Shown one piece after another: positions 35,347 through 47,740 of a DNA stretch of 64,000 nucleotides. The DNA is from Bradysia coprophila (taxonomy: Eukaryota; Arthropoda; Insecta; Diptera; Sciaridae), in contig NW_023503616.1 in assembly GCF_014529535.1 (NCBI RefSeq), positions 124,001 through 188,000 of the forward strand, written 5' to 3'. How positions within the stretch are numbered: position 1 is the stretch's first letter; every line of letters begins with the position of its first letter. The notes under the pieces are model-generated. The model made no database searches. It was not told the origin of the DNA and was given only the letters and a program-made list of their open reading frames with translations. Position numbers and translations under genes: made by a program.

Positions 35347-35942
35347 GTAAATGTACATGTAACAACAATATTCCGGGTGGATAGGCGATAATAGTAGATT
35401 ACATTGGATGCGGAGGAAAGCATTCATTACATGAGGGATCAATTTGTGATACGAGCCGAACTCACAAGTGTGTTTTTAAGCAATGAGGTTGCGAGGTATG
35501 CAACTACACGAGTCAAAATAACAGTTTCCAAACAGAGTAGCTTAAAAGCACACGAGAGAGTTCGAAAGTAAAATATTGCTAAGACCAATATGGCCGACGC
35601 GTTCAATTCCGTGCTTTTTATTATTTTTGTTTTCGAAAATTTTAAATCAATTTGCTCATGTATGTGCTTTCTACTTATTTACTCAAGCCACAAATTTATG
35701 GTATCACCAATGAAACAACAGATATTTCGATTGCAGCGTTCAAAAATTCAAAACAATATTTCAGATGATGCATTTTTTCTGTGAAAGAAGAACTTTCCTT
35801 CACTTGGGACGGAAGAGCTTTCCCTCACTTGGTAGGGAAAGAGCTTTCCTTCACGGTCACATAAAGGTCCCTCATGTAATGACCACTTTCCGTGGGAGGT
35901 AAATGTACATGTAACAACAATATTCCGGGTGGATAGGCGATA
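35347..35942. mobile_element. TIR element flanked by a 44-bp direct repeat
   Basis: An identical 44-bp block (from gtaaatgtacatgtaacaac to ggtggataggcgata) occurs at 35347-35390 and 35899-35942. The 508 bp between begin and end with inverted repeats sharing cattacatgaggga (about 35430, reverse complement about 35870). Three ctttcc(t/c)tcactt-like words occur near 35797-35860. Either an insertion with a long target duplication, or a repeat whose ends include the 44-bp block. Confidence 0.6.
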
Positions 35943-36749
35943 AATATATTTTTTTCAGCTCAATGTCTACATTGATATTTCCTAAAATTGACGATTTTCA
36001 TTTCTTTCAAAATACCAATTTTTACATGTGATAGCTCGTTGGAAAAGTCTCGATGAGTGGTAGTAAATAGGATAAAATTCTAATTGCGCTACAGCGCTTC
36101 ATAAAACGCTACAAATAAATACTATTTTTAACGAGAATTTCCTCAAATTTCATCTGAAAGATTTTTTAAGAAACGGATGTTGTTTAGAAATGCATCGATG
36201 AGCTGTGTCACCTACGATAAAATTTGAAGAAATTTCAGCTCAGGGAAGAAAACTATTTGCAAAAAAGGGCTCAAAATGGCATGTCAAAAAAATCCTAAAA
36301 TTCATCTACAAGTGTTCACACTGGAAAGACATTATCAGGAAATATGGAAATGGATAAAACTAAATCGGTATCGGGTAATCTGGCACAGCACATGAAGCAA
36401 AAATATGACATTCTTAAAGTCCATTTTTCACAATCTCGCTCACACAAAAATGCTGTAAATGTTTGTTAGCTCTGTCATCAACTTAATTATCCTTTTTACG
36501 AAATTTTAGTGAAGTAAAATTGTGTGCGAATTCGCCTTTTACGCAATTGAAAATTGCGTTATTTTTGCACCGTGTGCCAAACTACCCCACGCATCGATGC
36601 ATTTACTGTAGGGATGTGCTTATCTTCTATAAATTAAGGTAGTCTACATAAGACTTTCGAATGTTGCTCTGATGAAAAAAGAGTCTTTCAATACTAAATA
36701 AACATTCATTTTGATGCTAGCGATGCGAAAATTCTTATTTTGTCTATGA

Positions 36750-37015
36750 AGCGTTGTGAAAATGTCATTCTGACAGGCAAAAAATCCACATTTTTGTGTA
36801 TTTTGAAGAAAATAAAATAAATAGCGTGTTTTGAACAGCCATTTTAGGTGAGAAAATAATCAGTTTCTTCCCTCCTTTAAAATTGCGGGTCAGCCATATT
36901 GGGTGAGGAAATGATCATTTTCTTACCTTAAATGGCTGTTCAAAACACGCTTTTCATTTTTTTTAATTGGACAAAAATGCGGATTTTTGGAAACCGCAAA
37001 CATGACAAACGTTGT
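36750..37015. repeat. about 265-bp inverted-repeat element
   Basis: The core arms gcgtgttttgaacagccatt (from 36823) and aatggctgttcaaaacacgc (ending 36951) are perfect. Inner parts pair as gagaaaata(a/t)atcag. Outer parts (aatccacatttttgt, gtcattctgac) also match the reverse complement of 36970-37010. Confidence 0.75.
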
Positions 37016-37597
37016 GTTCACCTACAGAAGAAACAGGAAATTCCACCTTGAGCGAATTGCAGCTCTCGCATCGCTCTGGCAGCAAACTTTCGCTCTTGGT
37101 GTCATTTCCTACTTTCTACCCTTGGTTTGCAAATAACTATTAACGTTCAGCTCTTTTTGAGATTCTACAGTACACTTTAAGTTAAAGAAAATATTAAAAT
37201 AATGCCCTGAAGGGTGAAAGTTGGTCCATTCCCGCAGGACTAATGACTAATGAATCGAAATGATAAAATATTGATCCGGACGCGCTTTTCAACTAATAAT
37301 CACAAAATCAATTTGAGGTATTCTCATCATATGTTATGCACTTGTTTGTTCTGTAGTGAAGGATGTCCATAGGGTGTCGAGGAAGCAGCCGTCCATCGTT
37401 GAATATTGCATTACAAAGTGAATAGATTTTTTCCAGCTGAATGTCGCTAGATTCTCACAAATTAGATTATAAATTGCAGTAAAAGAAAACCGGCTTGATA
37501 TTTCCATGACAGTTCGGAAAGACAAATATTTGTTATAAAGCAAAATGTATATCTTGATAAAGATGATCATAAAACGCACACCCAGTTATAAAAATAT

Positions 37598-39419
37598 TTA
37601 TTTTTGAATTTCGTTAATTTTCTCTAATTTTATCCAGATGCCGCCTTCGTTGGATAAAATGTTTTGCTTTTTGGAGAAGTTTATGCCGTTCATATTCGAT
37701 CCCAACGATAGCTTAAAATTCAATAAAGTTTTAGCTAGCCCAATTCTGGCCTGCATCATTCCGAATCTTAGGCCGATACACACTCTGGGTCCTTCAAAAA
37801 TGGAACGATTCTGGTTAGTTACGAAGTACAAAGATTCGATATAAGTTCAAGTGCTACCTTCGCCAAACGGAAGATATGAATACGGATGTCGTTTTGACTC
37901 CTCTTCTGGTAGGAACCGATCCGGGTTGAATCGCTTTGGATCTGGATAGACATCCGGATCATGGTGTATTGCGTAAACTGGTATGTAAACTGTAGAGCCC
38001 TTCGGAATCAGTTGCAATTTATTACCATCGTTATCCTTAACCCAGTAGTCTTCGGTCGCTCCTCTAGTTAGTGTAGCCAATGGAGGATATTTTCGAAGGG
38101 CTTCTATTAGGGATCAAGGATAGGTGTGAAGCAATGGACAACAAATTTTCCAATCAAACGTTTACCCTTAAGCACCTGATCCAGATATTTCATTTCGAGC
38201 ATCGCATCGTAGGTAAATTCACCGTTGTATTGTTTTAGAACATTCTTGACCTCATTTCTGATCTTTTCTTGAATCTCTTGGTCTTGCGATAATTCATATG
38301 AACAGAACGACAACAATGTTGACGATGTTTCAAAGCCGGCAATGAAGAAGACAAATGCTTTTAAGAGAGGAAGAGGAGAGACAGATAGAGGGGTGAATGT
38401 ATTTTCAATAATAAATGGAAAGCATTCGGAAAAATTGAACGCTTCAAATATTTAAATTTGTAAAATTTCACTAACCTTGAGCGGCAATTTCGTTCTCAGT
38501 GATGGTACTTAATTCCGTATTCGAGCTATTTTTTAAATCAATTAACAGGTGCATGAAATCCTTTCTCCCAACTTTGTTCAGCTCCCTATAGGCTACCGTC
38601 TCCTTGACTATCTTTAAGAAAAATTCAGCTGGCTTATCCGGAAGTTGTTTGATTCCGAAATAATTTGCCCACTCTTTCAATTGAATTACCAGCAGCTGGA
38701 GGCCCATTGATCGTCTGGGTTCTTCAAACACTTGTCGACCCATCTCCCTGAACAGGGCATCTTTGTCATTTAGAGTGTTACATTCTAAGCCGAATGCACA
38801 GCTTCCGATGACATCTAAAATCAAAAGTAAGCCAAAGTAAGGTCGACATAAGGTATCATTTACCTGTGGTATACCGTGCCCAGTAGTTTTTCAATTCGAT
38901 TTCTGCGCATTGATTTGCCGACTCATTTACGACCGTATTCAATCGTTCACTCAGTCTCTCTCCGATTTCCAATACTGTGCTGAACATGAATTTCATTTTA
39001 CCCGACGTAAATGTGGGTGTTAACTTCGTCCGTAGATTTTTCCATTTGGTCCCATCAATAGCAAACAAATGCGCTGACAATGGATCATCTTTTTCGTTGT
39101 GGTAGAAATGACGTTCTTGAAATACAGAAAAGTCTTTTGACATCACACTTTTAACCAGATCCAAATCAGTTAGCAACACGACTGGACTCAAAAAGAAGTA
39201 AAGTCCAACGAATGGGCCGCGATGTTTATTTTCATTGTAAAATTTCATCAACATTTCGCAAAGGTGAAACTTTTTGCCAACATCTTTGAGATTTCCGTAA
39301 GGAAAAACTGGTTTAACGAAGGGAACATTGTAGCGTTGCCAAAATGAGAATTGTCTTTTAATGAAATAATAAGACACAGCTAGCACCGATAAGAATATTA
39401 ACACTATACTTGTTTCCAT
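37598..39419 (-). CDS. cytochrome P450, CYP6-type
   Basis: Microsomal monooxygenase of the CYP3 clan; CYP6 enzymes commonly oxidise plant toxins and insecticides. Exons: 39419-38864, 38814-38476, 38357-38166, 38103-37858, 37791-37598; 508 residues. An N-terminal signal anchor (about 3-20) is followed by a basic turn and [13 protein letters not shown]. Then [21 protein letters not shown] (helix C), I-helix oxygen-binding AGFETS (305-310), K-helix EALR (363-366) followed by KYPP, FNPDRF, and the heme loop [11 protein letters not shown] with the axial Cys at 449. All catalytic landmarks are present and the length is normal. The family is called from CYP6-like wording of these motifs; the subfamily is not determined. 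Exons 3-5 are separated by introns under 75 nt. It is the only gene in the right half, and transcription runs leftwards. Confidence 0.94.
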
Positions 39420-39715
39420 GTTGAAGGTTCACATCCAACTGCGATTGTATTATTAACTTAACCATATTTACATTGAAAACAGATATGGAATGCTGATATA
39501 ATTACAAAAGTTTTTGTCAGTGAATTTTTGTTTATGGTTTGTGTTCTTGTGTACAATGCGTAAAGCACATACTCAAGTCTGTGTGTATGGTAGATTGGTA
39601 GATACATCAATCGAAACGATGTTCTCGTTTCAACAGATAATTTATCTCTTAGCTCACAGCTTAGGGTGATTATACTGTTGATCTTCAAAAATTAAATCGG
39701 TTCTTTGCTTGTGAT

Positions 39716-39737
39716 AAAACGAGAAATTTCTCGTTTT
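39716..39737. promoter_or_regulatory. perfect 22-bp palindrome upstream of the P450
   Basis: aaaacgagaaa followed directly by its reverse complement, 297 bp upstream of the P450 start codon. It could be a dimer-type binding site or a chance palindrome; no factor is assigned. Confidence 0.4.
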
Positions 39738-40693
39738 TCTTTCACGAGGCGAATAAAATTAAAAACGAACCAAAAGGTTTTTTTCACACAATGAGGTACT
39801 TAGCATTTTGTAAATATAATCGAATTATGTGTTGTCTGATACCCCCCAGAAGCAATAAAAATTTACATTCGGTACAAAAAAGAACAAAAATTTTCCGCAA
39901 TATTACTCCCTGTGAGTTATTTTGGCAAAAAGAAAGTTTTCCACGGTGTATCCTCTCTAGGTCAATTAGGTTGGAAAAAATGATAGCAATTTAATTATGC
40001 CCTTCATTCGACACGGTTACTGTTACATTGCAGGAGAAACGCAGCCCGAATGAAGTGTTGTTTCCATACTTTATGTAACTAAATATTCTCCCATTATTTG
40101 TTTATTCTCACAAGAAGTACTCAATCATCTAGCCAAATTTGTTTATTGAAATTGCACAGAAAGCATGATACAGCTTTTATATATGCGAGAAAATAGCAAT
40201 TGTTTAGATTATTATTGTGCGGTGTGTGTGTATATTATTCACTTGCTGAATTTACGATAGAAACATTTTTTTTATTCACAAAAATATTGTTATTTATTTT
40301 CACATAATAGTCTGAAAGTTTTTTTTTTATTTACTTTAAACGCTTGTATGTGCAGACAGGTAAATTGTACATAATCCGCTTTGTAAAATTTCAACCAAAA
40401 AACTCAATGTAATTAATAGTTTTTCTAAAGTTTTGGTGTGCAATTGACTCGGTATAAAGTAAACACAGACGGTAATAATTTAAGCGAATAAAAACGTTTC
40501 TGTTGCATCGAATCTCGACTTCCACAAGGTTTAACAAACTATGTAATTGAATAAGCAATTACCTTCCACCATCTATATTGTATACTATTTACCCTGGGTT
40601 CATTTTCCCTAACTACCGAAATTTTTTTGCTACCACCCAAAAGCAAATGCTTTAGGAATAAAATGCAGGTACTACTTTTGAAGAAATAGTATT
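39738..40693. other. non-coding, nothing recognised
   Basis: AT-rich upstream flank of the P450; no exon or element recognised. Confidence 0.5.
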
Positions 40694-40807
40694 TTACATG
40701 ACTAGGGATAAAAAGATGAAAAATAGAGTTTTCGTGTGTTTGTTGATCCGAGGCGAAGCCTCGAAAACGAAAACGAGTTTTTTCAACTTTTATCCCGAGT
40801 TATGTAA
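40694..40807. repeat. 114-bp palindromic MITE-like element
   Basis: Arms ttacatgactagggataaaa and its counterpart tttatcccgagttatgtaa pair. The centre is gaggcgaagcctcg. Inner arms gagttttcgtg and aacgaaaacgag also pair. Confidence 0.7.
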
Positions 40808-40886
40808 TGGATTTGATCACATACTTGACTAGAAGAATAATTGGAAAATTACACTTCAGCTCTATGTTGTTGTCTCGTTTTCGCTT

Positions 40887-40973
40887 ATGTAATAAAATAG
40901 AGTACACACTTGTCACTATCAGTCTCGGCAAGCCTCGACTTCTTCGTGACAAGTGTGTAATGTACTATTACAT
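40887..40973. repeat. 87-bp palindromic MITE-like element
   Basis: atgtaataaaatagagtaca pairs with tgtactattacat across acacttgtcac / gtgacaagtgt. The centre reads ctcggcaagcctcg. Confidence 0.75.
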
Positions 40974-43084
40974 GCTGGGGGCGTCGAAAGACGTGCTTCA
41001 AACATGAAAAGTACGGTTTTCGACGAATGTAGCATGTAAAAATCCATTTTCCATAATTTTGCCACATTATTCCAGATTTTCCAATATTTTCCTTAATATC
41101 TTTGACTGAGAGTCAAGGTCTTATGACAAAAAATCACTTGAAATGCCCGTAACACTATGATATTTTTCATGCTTTGGGCATAAATTTGGGAATTTTTCTC
41201 ATAATTTAGGTCCTTAGCATAAAAAGTTGTTTACGCATCTGTTGTGGACGGTTTATTTTAGGCACTTTCGCTTGTTGCCCTCACTTCGTTCGCCTTTAAT
41301 TGCCTTAAATATACCGTCCCCTCCTCCCCATAGATAAATAATTATGAAAAATTTTCTTCAGTGGCAAAAAAAAAGTTGTTTACAGAAAATGCTTGTAACC
41401 ACGATACCCGAGTAATTCTTGATCCGATTTTAAATTTCTTTTTTTTTAATAAAATTAAAATAGTGAGACGGGAGGTTTGCAGCACGAGCAGAGTTCGTTT
41501 TAGCATAGGTTATTATATTATAGACAGTCCTTCTATTTATCAACCAATTAAAAAAAATAATGATGAGGTCGAACGTTCTGAAAGTATTTTCCGACAGAAG
41601 TTTTCTCGACAAGACGATAACTTCAGATAACTTGAACGAGTGTGGAGTTTGCGACCTGAGGACCGTAGTAATTCACACGAGTTTTTTTACAATTGGAGAA
41701 AATTTCCTTTTCTTTCAGTTCTTTTTAGTGGACAAAAAAGTTATAGAATCGTACGCGTCAATTTGTATACCTTTATTTTCCTCCTTGTTTAAAAACCTAA
41801 CCGTAAAGGACCTTATCGGGAAAATGAAGTGGGAGAGAGGGGTATGTGAGACGAATAGATTGAATAGAACGAACAAAGCTCACAGTTTTGATCAAATAAT
41901 GTCTCAAAATTCAAAAATACAATAAAAAAATAGTCAACGATTCTGACCCACCCAAGTTTTTAAATTTTTTATGGGAAAATGCTTTCCGATAAATGGTCCC
42001 TGATAAAATGAAAAAATTCGATGAAATTGATTGGTGGATTAGAAATAATTTTTCATGAAATGAGTTTATATTTAGAACACTTTTTAGGATTAAAAGTAGG
42101 TATACTCGCTGTGGAGGCGATAATGATAAAAAAAATCTCATTAATGCGTATCCCAGACGTTCACGTTCTTCTTTACGATTGGACACCACCAAAAACCATT
42201 TATTGTCGTGAATGTTACTGCTCTCTACCAATTTTTACGATTATTTTCTTTCCTTCCAAACATAAACCAAATGTTAGTCGTCAAATAACAACCCCAACAG
42301 CTTTTTTCCAATTTTTTTTTTCAATAATTTAATATTCATTGCCAAAATTTATTTAACGACGGAACGACCATCAATTCGAAAACATGAAACAAAATATGTT
42401 ATTTGACTGTTATGTTCGGCGGGTAAAGCTTATAATAAATGAAATAGTAATAATCTTTATTTCGGCAATAGAAACTGACTGATATTTTATTGAATTTTAT
42501 CCATAAGTGAAATGTGTTGTCTTCTGGCGACTTTTATTATTTTCATAAACATCTGAAAACCTATTTCAAAACCAATATGACACAGCTATTATTTTCTGCT
42601 TCAATAATAAATTTGTATAAAAATTCCTAAACATCATTGTGTATTGATGCTGTTTTGAAACTGTGAAGGAAAACAACCGGATACCAATTTTTCAACTCCG
42701 TCAGTTTCTCTTTGATAATGTTTTATTATTGAGAAATTTAACTTTTTTTTCACAAAACAAAAATCTCACCTCTGCTGGGTACAACAGTATCGTTTGTTGT
42801 AAAATAAAGCTTAGCAGAAAGCTGAATGTCATTGTGCTGTTGAATAATACCTACTTTGGCAACTTTATTTTTACGTAGCATCATTTTTCATAACTTTATC
42901 GTCTCATCATAATATCTACTACGTATACATTGTCGACGCTGTTTGACAAAGTGTGTTTGCATGGCGTTGCAAAAGAAAATCCTTTTAACAAGGCTTATAA
43001 TTTACTTTTTGAACGCGGTTTACATCGTACAATTTCAGTCTTTGTTCTAAATGGAAAAACTTTGATTGTGTCGCATTAAGCAAC
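40974..43084. other. non-coding, nothing firm
   Basis: A small palindrome (acgagtgtggagtt ... aattcacacgag) lies at 41636-41686 and belongs to a family also seen near 37055, 52660 and 52887. Other open frames (41361-41630, 41560-41925, 42021-42332) lack domains. Confidence 0.45.
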
Positions 43085-43140
43085 TCACTATTTTACTTTA
43101 CTAGGGAGGGAATGTGCCTTTCCCTCGCTCGTAGAGTAAA
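43085..43140. repeat. short palindrome
   Basis: ttttactttactagggaggg pairs with ccctcgctcgtagagtaaaa around a short loop. It belongs to the same general type of hairpin as those at 40.7 and 63.6 kb. Confidence 0.55.
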
Positions 43141-43334
43141 ACGCCGTGAAATACAAGTGAAATAATTTAATATCTCATATCACAATGAGCAAATGTACCT
43201 CGGGCTAAAGCCCTCGGATTACTTAACTTATCTGGATAAGAGATACCCTTCACAGATACCGTAATGTTCTATTACCTGTTTGACTGCAATGTCCGAACCG
43301 AGGAAAAAACGACTCAACTTAATGCTGCCAAAGG

Positions 43335-43500
43335 GTAAATGGGTCGATGAAATACGAGTAAATGCTGGGTAAATTAATGTGGGTGCGTGAATACCAAGGA
43401 AATGCGAAGTAAATACCGATTAATGTGAGTAAATTCATCAAATATCAATACTAATTGACGGATAAATGTACAGTAAATACGGTTAACGGGTAAATAATTC
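43335..43500 (+). repeat. cluster of GTAAAT words
   Basis: gtaaat (or ataaat) occurs about eight times in 165 bp at irregular 15-25-bp spacing, mostly in the same orientation. Reminiscent of subterminal repeats of hAT-like elements such as the one at 62668. Confidence 0.5.
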
Positions 43501-46500
43501 TGTTACGATATAGGTGGTGGTTTTCCCTTCGCCGTAAATAATCCCATGAATAGGGATAGACTACATATAGATAGTTATTTCCACAACAAAAATGTTTTGA
43601 AAGTTGAAACTTTTTCGTGTGAAAGCCGAAGGCCAGTACACAGAAAGGTAAATGTAACATTTTCCGAGTTGTGTTTTACAATTTTTCCCAGAAACCAACC
43701 AAAACATTTATTCCACTCTCCAGGGAAGAAAAATATTTATGAAATTTCATGGTAGCGTTGTTGTGAAAATGATAACAGGATTGGATTTTGTTTAATAAAG
43801 GCTTTACTGAACAAATTAAGTTTAAAAAAAAATACAATAAGCGAGGTATTACATTATAATAACCGTACATGTTATACATGAACTAACGAAAAATGTTCAA
43901 ATTGAACTAATATATGACCAAAGAATCACTTATCCACAGCAACGACAAAAAGTAAGAAACGATATTCGGTTAACGTAGTCTTATCTAGCGAAATGAAGTA
44001 AAAGATTTTTGTATAGAACACTGGTACAATGAACAAATGAAGTAATAGGTTCATTTCTAAAAGCTTAAAAATGTTGTTTCATCAGCAGGAAACGTAATTG
44101 GAATAATGTAAATTTCAGTCAAAATCAATCATTAAGTCTAATCTACATTGAGTTGCTGTAAGTAGATAAGAAGTATTATTAAGTGAATTATTGATAGTGC
44201 AAGGGCTGGGAATGCACGATATAAATTGAGAATTTCGGATTTAAATAAATATTTTTTATTTAATTACAAAAAAATCATCAGTCGTTCTACGTAGAGCCAT
44301 TTACTCTTCCTAATATTTGAGACATTTTGAATAAAAGATGACTTTTTTGCTCTAGAAAATATTCTCCGTATCTTGGAAAATATGTTCGGTGTACTGAATG
44401 ACAATTTAATGAAAATGTTACTAATATGCTTCATCATTTTGAGCTACTGACCTGACCGTATAAAATGAACGTCTGAAGATTTAATACAGCTTGTTTCTTT
44501 TATCATTTCTCAATTTAATGAAATTTTTTCTTCTTTAAACATTTTCTTTTTCAGTTAATACAACAACTTAAAGAAGAGCAATTTGTATCGTAAATCATGG
44601 CAAGGAAAAATAATCAATAATCTGTAAAGATTTTTAATTTCGAATTCTTTTGTACAGAGAAGATATATGAGGTTCAACCGAAACGTAAGGAAGTTTCATC
44701 AAAATGTTTCAATTTGATTAACGTACACGAACGGACACAAAGAGTGTCGAAGAAGAACTGCACACATAAATAATATGAAACATCCACTTAACGAAACTCA
44801 CCAAACAATCGACGGCATTTTCTCTCCGTCGTTTTTACTTGTTCCCAGTATTTTCTCTCTGTTTATGTTTGATTTCCTTTATCAAAAAAGCTTTTCGTTA
44901 AGTTCTCCTCGCGTAATGTGAAAATCACGTGAAAAGTGTAATGTTAGAAGAAAATCCACTTAGTCTTTTTGATACCTTCACAGCGAACGGTCATTTTATT
45001 GAAGGAAGATTTGTTTGTATTCAACGAGTAAAGTTTTCGCATTTCATTTTCACAACACAAGAAAATTTATGTAGAAAATTGTGGTTTTATAGCTCTGTGT
45101 GTAAGCTTGTGGTTGACAATATTTTTAGGATGAGACGGAAGTTTTCAGTAAAAAAAAACGTAACATAAAAGGGTGAAAAGATGTCCAATTAATTAATTAA
45201 CGTTTGTATCGTCGTATCGATGAATTTAATTAGAGAAATTAATTTCCGTCGCCCCGGCTTTTTTTTATTCAACACAAATTGAAAAGATTTTCAAATTTAT
45301 GTTCCAATTATTTCGGTATTTCAGAAGTTAAATAGTGTAGACGTTGTTTTGACGGTGATTTAAAACTCGACTTGATTCAGATACTTTCAATTCAGTGTAA
45401 AGTTACAAAAGCTTTCTTAATTATACAAAATATTAAAGGATAAAAAAGGACGAACATTCCACAGCCATTTGTTTATAAGACACATTAATCTGTGACATGC
45501 TGGTAGCTTTTGGATAATTTATTGTCTTTTCAACTTTTACATAGGTAAGTGATATTAAAAGTAAATGTAGACAAGTCGTTATGAAAGGACGTTTGTGTGT
45601 GCTATTTTCTCGCCACGATGTTTATAATAATTCTATTAACACTGAGGCTGTCTGCTTTCACGAGCAAACAATGTAAATGTGCATAAAGTTGATGTTACGG
45701 TTTGAAGCCTCTCTTTAATGTACAACACAATATATATTGTGTATCCCAAACATCCAAAAAGTCGATAGAAAAATTTTTTTGTGCTTTCATGCTGCACAAA
45801 GCAAAAAAATAAACTATACGAAGCAGATCATCAAATTAATAATGTTGATTAAGAATCGGCTGTGATGGAGTTGCGGAGAGACAGAGGGTAGATATACATT
45901 ACATATATGAATAAAAGAGAAATGACATTCACATAGGCATTTGTCTTATGGGATTATTTATGTGTTGCGTGGGAATTTTCGGATGATGGATGTGATAGAT
46001 TGAATTTGCAATGTTTTTTCTTTCTTCTGAATAGATCTGATAACGTTTCAAATTTACATTTTCTATAGCTTCCATGTATTACCCTAGATAATGTGAAAAA
46101 TGTGTAGAAAATGACAACAATCAACTCCGAATTTGAAAGGATAGGTATCGCAAATGGAAGATCATCTTCATTTCAAACACACGTGATTCGAATAAAATGT
46201 TTAAATTGATTTCAATACTCACTTGGAACAATAAACGGCATTTGCGGCGTTAGGAACGGATACTCCATTATTGTTTTATAAAGATGTATGGTGCAAATGA
46301 TACGATGAATTCGTTTGGTTTTCGGTATTGTTCATGCGTTAATTTATTTTAATTCGAATTCCTGAGACAAGTGAAACATTAAATCTTGAACGAATGAACG
46401 TTTAAAAATTTCAAAAAAAATACTAGCAGATTCTACATTCAAAGATCACCAAATGATTATGGTAAATATAGTGTCGCTTCGGATTGAGAATCTAGTGATA

Positions 46501-47424
46501 AAAAAGAGAACTCCGTTCCATACTGCGTTGAATAGATTGTATGGGTGGGTAAAGGGTACATACAAGCGCTGTACGTATTTACATTTATGTAAAAATGTGG
46601 CGATTTCGTAAATGTTTTTTAGTTAAGTCAGCTTAAATTAGATTTTCAATGGAAATTCTTAAGTGCGTCAAAGAAGGGTTTTCTTAAAATTTTTCTTTAC
46701 CTTCGTTCCTAAAATTAACTCGAAAATTTATCTCGATTGAAATGTTACACTTCGCTTTTTTCAGCATAGAAATGAACCAATAAAAAGAAGATGAAATTCA
46801 ATTCTGTATAACATTATATTTGTGCTTGGTTTCATCAAAATTTTGTAAACATTTTCGTATAAGCCATTAGGTAGAAAGACATCTAAATCCCCGCTTTATG
46901 CGGGGTTAGTCATCTAAATGACCAATGAGCTCTATAAAGTGTTTTGTCTTCTATACATACAATATAGAATAAAATGTACGTCAAAACTATTGACGTACTA
47001 GATTTTTATGTGGTGCAACAAAAGAAGTAATGTCGTTACGTTAGCCAATTGTAATACTTCTAAGTTTTTCAGTATTGTCACATTTTAAGTCATTTGGATA
47101 TGTGAGATTCGTCGGATTATTCCCAAGGTAGACACAGAGGTGGAAGTAATGCCATATATAACCGAAGGCACAACATTTTGTGAAACACAAGTAAATCATA
47201 GTCAAAAGTTTTAAAAGAAGGTGTCATTAGCATCGAACTAATGTGCTACGCTGCACGTCTGAATTATCTACCTTGTTCATACCATTGATGTAAAAAGAGA
47301 ATTGTGACATTTCAAGATAAATTTTCGAGTTACACAATGGCAGATGGGAAGGTGGAAAGTTTTAACCGCTGAAGGTAAACTTCTAATTTCATTATATTTG
47401 ATTCTAATATAATCGTTCACTCGA
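43501..47424. other. non-coding, nothing recognised
   Basis: AT-rich sequence. The frame at 44929-45168 and others have no domain. Small hairpins at 46889-46905 (ccccgc/gcgggg) and 46977-46999 (gtacgtcaa/ttgacgtac) are the only structures noted. Confidence 0.45.
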
Positions 47425-47481
47425 AAAGTGAAAAACAAAAACGATGAGTACGGTAAACGCATCGTTTTTGTTTTTCACTTT
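47425..47481. repeat. perfect 22-bp hairpin
   Basis: Arms 47425-47446 (aaagtgaaaaacaaaaacga and two more bases) and 47460-47481 are exact reverse complements around a 13-base loop. The total of 57 bases is the size of a short pre-miRNA, but perfect pairing and low complexity also fit a foldback scar. Confidence 0.7.
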
Positions 47482-47740
47482 CCAAGTCAGTATTCCCTTT
47501 GATTTCATGACTATCTTCATCGCATTGTGACGATTGTCTGCATTGCATTGTGCACTTACTTTCTTGAGTTTATGTTTAAAGTTGTTTATGTAAATTTTGA
47601 TATAATTTCTCGTAACTTCCGATAATTGTCAGTTTTAGCGACTATGTTAAATGCTATTGGATGTTAGTTACCGAAATGTTCTTAGATTGGTATCAACTCA
47701 ACGAAGACGTAGGATTTTATACGTTTAGCTTTGCTGTAAG

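Noticed and set aside
37334..37579. Minus-strand frame just downstream of the P450
   Set aside because: The P450 stop and heme region are complete upstream; this frame has no P450 or other domain and is likely 3' flank.
41361..42332. Several 60-120-codon overlapping frames on both strands
   Set aside because: No conserved motif, mutually overlapping, and AT-rich Ser/Phe/Lys composition as expected from non-coding sequence.
46889..46905. GC stem ccccgc/gcgggg resembling a bacterial terminator
   Set aside because: Only 6 bp, no T-run in either direction and a eukaryotic context.
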